This document shows, piece by piece, positions 40,316 to 43,847 of a stretch of DNA of 43,847 nt. Below the pieces are notes generated by a model. The model was not told the DNA's origin, ran no database searches, and saw only the letters and a program-made list of their open reading frames with translations. This DNA is from SIG622 sp045604705 (lineage in GTDB: Bacteria; Bacillota; Clostridia; Oscillospirales; CAG-382): the NCBI GenBank assembly GCA_045604705.1, contig JAZUOO010000032.1, forward strand, positions 1 to 43,847. Reading direction: 5' to 3'. A program made the position numbers and the translations under genes. Every line of letters begins with the position of its first letter. The stretch's first letter is position 1.

Positions 40316-40523
40316 AATTCACAGTGTACAGTGAATAATGCACTGTTGTAAAACAACGAAAACACCAAAAAAACAAATTATTGATCAATCACTCTACGCA
40401 TATGGCTTCTTGATGATGTCATGACAGGTCATGTTAGAATGATGAATATAGATGACAAGTATCCTGCAAGCCTTTCCAAAAAGGGAATATAAAAACGGAA
40501 ACCTATGCAAAGTGCAAAAACGG
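40316..40523. other. Intergenic stretch, no intact gene
   Basis: Contains a palindromic TTCACAGTGTACAGTGAA (40317-40334) similar to intergenic sequences seen in related genomes, and a short plus-strand coding-like scrap (DDVMTGHVRMMNIDDKYPAS, 40414-40475) without a start. Nothing intact. Confidence 0.25.
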
Positions 40524-40558
40524 AGAAAAAATACCTACCCACTATTTGCGGATAGGTA
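40524..40558 (-). terminator. Terminator of the ribbon-helix-helix gene
   Basis: On the minus strand TACCTATCC (40550-40558) pairs with GGGTAGGTA (40532-40540), with one G-U pair, followed by TTTTTTC. It lies 35 bases beyond the stop codon. Confidence 0.7.
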
Positions 40559-40592
40559 GTTATGCTGTAAAAAGGAATTAAGGTGTTTAAGG

Positions 40593-40802
40593 TCATTTCT
40601 CTTCTTTTTCGAGGGACTTGTTCTCCTTTGGCAAATATACAATTTCACCATCGTCTTTTTCAAAGTCCTTTATTGCCTGACGTATGAGAAACAGTATCTG
40701 ACCGTTTGCACTGCGACCATAGTATTTGGAAATGTAATGGAGCTTGTAGTGCAACTCAGGGTCTATTTCGATTCCAAGATGCTTATTATTTTTATTTCTC
40801 AC
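40593..40802 (-). CDS. Arc/CopG-type ribbon-helix-helix DNA-binding protein
   Basis: A 69-residue protein with a beta-strand (HLGIEIDPELHYKLHYISKYYGRS) then helices (NGQILFLIRQAIKDFEKDDG), the ribbon-helix-helix layout of Arc-like repressors. The charged C-terminus is typical. It is divergent from the SLOG-fold gene at 40912, and an inverted repeat (GTATACT-7-AGTATAC) sits at that gene's predicted transcription start, a plausible operator. GGAGGTTTTTTGTG precedes the ATG. Not part of an obvious toxin-antitoxin pair. Confidence 0.7.
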   Translation of the reverse strand: MRNKNNKHLGIEIDPELHYKLHYISKYYGRSANGQILFLIRQAIKDFEKDDGEIVYLPKENKSLEKEEK

Positions 40803-40868
40803 AAAAAACCTCCAAAAATAACTTATTTTAAGTATATTTTAAGATTATTTTGTGATATAATGTCGGAA

Positions 40869-40889
40869 GTATACTTGAATCGAGTATAC
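40869..40889 (+). promoter_or_regulatory. Inverted repeat at the start of the SLOG-gene transcript
   Basis: GTATACT (40869-40875) and AGTATAC (40883-40889) form a perfect 7-bp inverted repeat with a 7-bp spacer. It lies just after a TATAAT (40856-40861) -10 element. Candidate operator for the divergent ribbon-helix-helix protein, or a 5'-UTR stem. Confidence 0.45.
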
Positions 40890-40911
40890 AAAATCTTTTT
40901 GGAGGGTAGAT

Positions 40912-41250
40912 ATGAAAGTAGCAGTTGTAGGTTCAAGAAGTATCTTTGTAGAGAATTTAGGGGAATATTTGCCAAAAGGTTGCAGTGAAATTGTATCAGG
41001 CGGAGCTGTGGGAGTTGACAGCTGTGCTGAGAAGTATGCCTGCGAAAACCGTATTGCGATGCGTGTATTTTTACCTGATTATAAAAGGTACGGTCGTGCC
41101 GCCCCCATAATCCGAAACAAACAAATTGTGAATTATGCCGATACGGTTATTGCATTTTGGGACGGAAAGTCAAAGGGAACACTTTCAGTTATAAAATATT
41201 GCGAGAAAACAGGAACGCCGTACAGAGTTATCAAATATGAAAAAGATTGA
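40912..41250 (+). CDS. SLOG-superfamily (DprA/YspA-like) nucleotide-binding-fold protein
   Basis: A 112-residue Rossmann-like protein: MKVAVVGSRSI with a glycine-rich first strand, then SGGAVGVDSCAEKYA and RNKQIVNYADTVIAFWDGKSKGTLSVI. This is the SLOG pattern (DUF2493/YspA relatives of DprA and LOG). Such domains bind nucleotides or nucleotide-derived ligands and occur in stress and conflict systems; no enzyme activity is assigned here. TTGGAGG precedes the ATG. It is divergent from the ribbon-helix-helix gene and convergent with the CDF exporter. Confidence 0.72.
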   Translation: MKVAVVGSRSIFVENLGEYLPKGCSEIVSGGAVGVDSCAEKYACENRIAMRVFLPDYKRYGRAAPIIRNKQIVNYADTVIAFWDGKSKGTLSVIKYCEKTGTPYRVIKYEKD

Positions 41251-41329
41251 GAGCTTATAGCTTAATAGAATTTTTCTAAAAACGCATAGGAAATACGGCT
41301 TATTAAATATAAGACTCTGCTTTTTTAAA

Positions 41330-41368
41330 AATAAAAGACAGTTTGTTGTTCGTAGAATTCAAACTGTC
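41330..41368 (-). terminator. Terminator of the CDF exporter gene
   Basis: GACAGTTTG (41360-41368, minus strand) pairs perfectly with CAAACTGTC (41337-41345), followed on the minus strand by TTTTATTTTT. It can also affect the convergent SLOG gene transcript. Confidence 0.75.
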
Positions 41369-41400
41369 CGAAAATATAAGTGTATCACACCACCATGCTG

Positions 41401-42300
41401 TCAGTGACCGTGTCCCTTGTGCAGGTGGTAATGCTTGGATGTAGTAACCTTTGTACTGCAGTTTTTTTCGTTACAAGCCTCGTCTTTCGTTTCAAGCTCG
41501 AGGGTTATATGCTGTATACCGTGAGATTGCAGCTCATTGCGTATCTGCTCTTTTATAACCTTGGAATCGCTGTTTGTCACAACGTGCATTGTAGCATAAT
41601 TGTTTTGTCCGTCTATACTCCATATGTGGATGTGGTGAACGTCAACAACCTCACAAAGCTCTGAGATGTGCTCTTTGATTTCAGCTATGTCAATACCGTC
41701 CGGTGTTCCGGCAAGAATAATATGGATGATTCCCCGCAGGTTTAAAACGGCACTGATAAGAATAAACACCGCAACACCGACAGACATAATAGGGTCAATT
41801 AATGCAAGGTCTGTAAATCTCATAATAATTCCCCCCACCAGAATCACTATCCATCCCAGCACATCCTCAAGCATATGAAGACTTACTGCCTTTTGGTTCA
41901 AGGAGCCACCCTTTCGTGTAACAAATGCGGCGCAGGAATTTACGGTAACTCCGATAATTGCAAAAATTATAATTCCGTTATAATCTATTTCAGTAGGGTT
42001 TATTATTCTTCCTATAGCATTAATTATAACCGCAACAGAGGCAAAAATCAGTATCAAGGTAGTAATGGCACCGCCTATAACCGAATACCCCGCATAACCG
42101 TAAGTATGCTTGTCGTCGGGCTGTTTTTTGCTTTTCTTTTCAAGAATATACGATACCCCGATACTGACAGTATCGCCCATATCGTGTATTGAGTCTGAAA
42201 TTATGGCAACGCTTCCGGTGAAAATTCCGCCGACAAATTCAAAAACAGCAAATGCCAGATTCAGGATAAAGGCTATCAGAATGTTTCTTTCGGTTTTCAT
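41401..42300 (-). CDS. Cation diffusion facilitator (CzcD/ZitB-like) metal exporter
   Basis: A 299-residue protein with six membrane helices and a cytoplasmic ferredoxin-like C-terminal domain. The two-helix zinc site is visible: SDSIHDMGDT in helix 2 and LHMLEDVLGW in helix 5. The C-terminal tail is histidine- and cysteine-rich (HYHLHKGHGH), which suggests metal capture. It uses the proton gradient to export zinc, cadmium or cobalt. GGGGAGG precedes the start. A divergent TetR gene, truncated at 42540, may once have controlled it. Confidence 0.9.
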   Translation of the reverse strand: MKTERNILIAFILNLAFAVFEFVGGIFTGSVAIISDSIHDMGDTVSIGVSYILEKKSKKQPDDKHTYGYAGYSVIGGAITTLILIFASVAVIINAIGRIINPTEIDYNGIIIFAIIGVTVNSCAAFVTRKGGSLNQKAVSLHMLEDVLGWIVILVGGIIMRFTDLALIDPIMSVGVAVFILISAVLNLRGIIHIILAGTPDGIDIAEIKEHISELCEVVDVHHIHIWSIDGQNNYATMHVVTNSDSKVIKEQIRNELQSHGIQHITLELETKDEACNEKNCSTKVTTSKHYHLHKGHGH

Positions 42301-42418
42301 ATGTCCTCCCCATTGACTAAGTCACATATATGCGTACACTTCATATGATACAGAACACTTTGTTCAATAATATTGTGTCATCAGGTACTCACATAATCAA
42401 TATATGATTTTTTGAGCC

Positions 42419-42434
42419 TGTTCGATACTGAACA
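42419..42434. promoter_or_regulatory. Inverted repeat upstream of the TetR stub
   Basis: TGTTC-gatact-GAACA is a perfect 5-bp-arm palindrome in the region between the CDF exporter and the TetR stub, where a TetR dimer operator would be expected. Confidence 0.4.
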
Positions 42435-42494
42435 AATCTGTAAAAATATACGGATACAATGTGAAAAATCTTCAGCTGAAACGGAGGGACTGTT

Positions 42495-42662
42495 ATGGAC
42501 AGACGGCAGAGGAAAACAAGAGAGGCGATTTTCAACGCTTTTTGGATTTTGTCTCAGAATGTGATTTTTGTTTACTCTGCTAAATTTATAATTTTTATAT
42601 GCTCCCTTTTGCTTGCATATTCAAAAGTTTTTGCAGCACCACCAAAGGAGTGTTTTACATAG
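42495..42662 (+). pseudogene. Truncated TetR-family regulator
   Basis: ATG at 42495 follows CGGAGGG. The first 16 residues, MDRRQRKTREAIFNAF, match the start of TetR/AcrR repressors (DRRQxKTRxAIFxAF). After that the sequence loses similarity and the frame runs through the end of the antisense SLOG gene to a TAG at 42660-42662. The helix-turn-helix is missing, so no repressor can be made. The break at about 42543 looks like a recombination or insertion junction that brought in the SLOG/XRE pair. The rest of the tetR gene was not found in the window. Confidence 0.6.
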
Positions 42663-43030
42663 CAAACGAGAACCCTTGAACTTCTTATCATATACTGATT
42701 ACCTTTGATGATTTGTACTTTTTTGGGCGTTTTTTCAGGCATATCGGCAATCAGAATATTGTCATAATTCTTATAATACAGCTCTTTGTATTCATCTATT
42801 TCTGCTGTCAGATAGGGTATGACTAAATTCAACTGAATTTCGGGATACTTTGCTTTTAGTTCTCTTACGGCTTTTGCGGAAAGCTTGTCAAAGTCACCGT
42901 AGTTTCCCACCCAAAACTCAGATATACTTTCGGCTGTTATAAGATTTTCGATTACGGAAAGGAGCTTCTCATAAATATCCTCGGCGCCGTACAGCTCGGA
43001 GTGTCCTGCGAAACAACAAATATTTTTCAA
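42572..43030 (-). CDS. SLOG-fold (DUF1273/YpsA-like) protein
   Basis: A ~152-residue protein. CCFAGHSELYG at the N-terminus, ISEFWVGNYGDFDKLSAKAV, then YPEIQLNLVIPYL and a C-terminal SRVLVCYVKHSFGGAAKTFEYA. These fit the SLOG superfamily close to DUF1273/YpsA, which are thought to bind nucleotides. I place the start at TTG 43030 after AGAGGTGAT; an upstream ATG at ~43100 in frame adds residues outside the family. Its 3' end overlaps the TetR stub on the other strand. The XRE-type gene at 43204 diverges from it. Confidence 0.65.
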   Translation of the reverse strand: MKNICCFAGHSELYGAEDIYEKLLSVIENLITAESISEFWVGNYGDFDKLSAKAVRELKAKYPEIQLNLVIPYLTAEIDEYKELYYKNYDNILIADMPEKTPKKVQIIKGNQYMIRSSRVLVCYVKHSFGGAAKTFEYASKREHIKIINLAE

Positions 43031-43203
43031 TTCAATATCACCTCTGTTGTTTGATAACAAAATCGCTTTATATGCACACAATTTGATTGCATTATACCAC
43101 ATTATAAACAAAATTGCAAACAATTTATTCTCATTTGCGAAAGTTTTGTTTGTCGATAGTATTGAGATTTGAGGGTATAATATTATGCAAGAGGTGAAAA
43201 GTC

Positions 43204-43431
43204 ATGAAGGGAAAGAATTTCGACATTTGGCTTGCAATTGGACTGAATATCTTGCATTACCGTAAAGAACAAGGTATGACACAGATGCAACTCGCTGAGA
43301 AGTGTGATATAAGCAGAACGTATATGCAGAAAATCGAAACCGCCGCTTGCTCTTGCACCCTCGACACTCTCATTGATATTGCGGAAGCTCTTAATATACC
43401 CCTGAAAAAATTATTTGAGTTTAAAGATTAA
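43204..43431 (+). CDS. XRE-family helix-turn-helix regulator
   Basis: A 75-residue single-domain protein, NILHYRKEQGMTQMQLAEKCDISRTYMQKIE, with a clear Cro/C1-type helix-turn-helix (MTQMQLAEKCDISRTYMQKI) and the following helix TLDTLIDIAEALNIPLKKLF. AAGAGGTG precedes the ATG. It diverges from the SLOG gene, matching the layout of the RHH/SLOG pair at 40.6-41.2 kb. Single-gene transcript with its own terminator. Confidence 0.85.
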   Translation: MKGKNFDIWLAIGLNILHYRKEQGMTQMQLAEKCDISRTYMQKIETAACSCTLDTLIDIAEALNIPLKKLFEFKD

Positions 43432-43445
43432 AATAAAAGAGAAGA

Positions 43446-43477
43446 GACTTAACCCTTAAAGGATTAAGTCTTTTGTT
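43446..43477 (+). terminator. Terminator of the XRE gene
   Basis: GACTTAA (43446-43452) pairs with TTAAGTC (43464-43470), with CC/GG pairing inside, followed by TTTTGTTTT. Confidence 0.75.
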
Positions 43478-43555
43478 TTACCATTATTCTATGCGGAATT
43501 TGATGTGATTCTGCTCTGTTGCATGAGATGACGAATTATCATATTAAGTGGAGTT

Positions 43556-43847
43556 TTACAGCAGAACAATCAGTTTTCTAATTATTTTAACTGCAAATTT
43601 TACACAAAGAATCTGTATTCCCATAACACCGTAGCCGCCCATAATTCCTGTTATCAGCCGTCTTATGTTTGTGGATTCCCTTATGCCAAGGTATTGAACA
43701 TACCAATCCGTGAACATCACAAGACAACCTGCAAGGCAAACTGTCAGCCTTGTTCCGAATATGAAATGGCATATAAGACACGCAATATATCCGACAAGCA
43801 CACCCGTACACCTTGCACAAACGGGAAACTGATAGCCCTTTATAAAA
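43556..43847 (-). CDS. DUF2085 membrane protein, partial at window end
   Basis: The minus-strand frame runs off the window end, so the N-terminus is missing. The visible 96 residues begin KGYQFPVCARCTGVLVGY, the cysteine-containing signature of DUF2085 (FPVCARCTG), followed by hydrophobic helices and ending KFAVKIIRKLIVLL at TAA (43556-43558). Function of the family is unknown; the cysteine motif suggests a metal site at the membrane. An initiation codon inside the window (GTG near 43801) was rejected because it would cut off the signature. Confidence 0.75.
   Translation of the reverse strand, partial: FIKGYQFPVCARCTGVLVGYIACLICHFIFGTRLTVCLAGCLVMFTDWYVQYLGIRESTNIRRLITGIMGGYGVMGIQILCVKFAVKIIRKLIVLL

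Overview
The window comes from a spore-forming, low-to-moderate-GC Firmicute of the class Clostridia, probably an Oscillospirales/Ruminococcaceae-like gut anaerobe. This placement is an inference from gene content: SpoIIE, SpoVAC and a Spo0A-box, a long S10-spc-alpha ribosomal operon in Clostridia order, T-box and lysine riboswitch leaders, Firmicutes-type SigA promoters, and zinc-ribbon forms of S14, L24 and L36.

Layout. Positions 1-2300 hold a DUF308 membrane protein and a divergent PfkB-family (KDG kinase-like) sugar kinase. spoIIE lies at 2372-4729 on the minus strand, divergent from the ribosomal superoperon. The superoperon (promoter at 4938, terminator at 21934) runs S10, L3, L4, L23, L2, S19, L22, S3, L16, L29, S17, L14, L24, L5, S14, S8, L6, L18, S5, L30, L15, SecY, Adk, Map, IF-1, L36, S13, S11, S4, RpoA, L17. 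It has a ~490-nt leader ending in a probable attenuator, and perfect or near-perfect stem-loops fill many of its intergenic gaps. Positions 21.9-28.4 kb mix intact genes (mgsA, a diacylglycerol glycosyltransferase-like gene, a ZIP transporter, rsmA, a Dabb protein) with decayed fragments. Positions 28.4-31.5 kb carry spoVAC, an MBOAT acyltransferase and parB. A minus-strand lysine operon (dapA-dapB-lysA) follows, under a lysine riboswitch.

Positions 36.0-40.3 kb hold the most unusual unit. A consensus promoter and a T-box leader, with a leucine-like CTC specifier, precede a two-gene coupled operon. The first gene encodes a LeuA-like protein that has lost its metal-binding residues but keeps the C-terminal LeuA regulatory domain. 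The second encodes a fusion of a sugar-isomerase-type TIM barrel, also with degenerate metal ligands, to an acyl-CoA-synthetase-type adenylating enzyme with intact motifs. Positions 40.5-43.8 kb are accessory: two SLOG-fold genes, each beside a small DNA-binding protein gene (RHH and XRE), flanking a CDF metal exporter, plus a TetR gene cut off after about 16 codons and a DUF2085 gene that runs off the window.

The most striking single-base anomaly is an in-frame amber codon at codon 16 of rpsC (9404-9406), in an otherwise intact essential gene. None of the confidently identified intact genes here uses TAG as its stop. A sequencing or assembly error is the simplest explanation.
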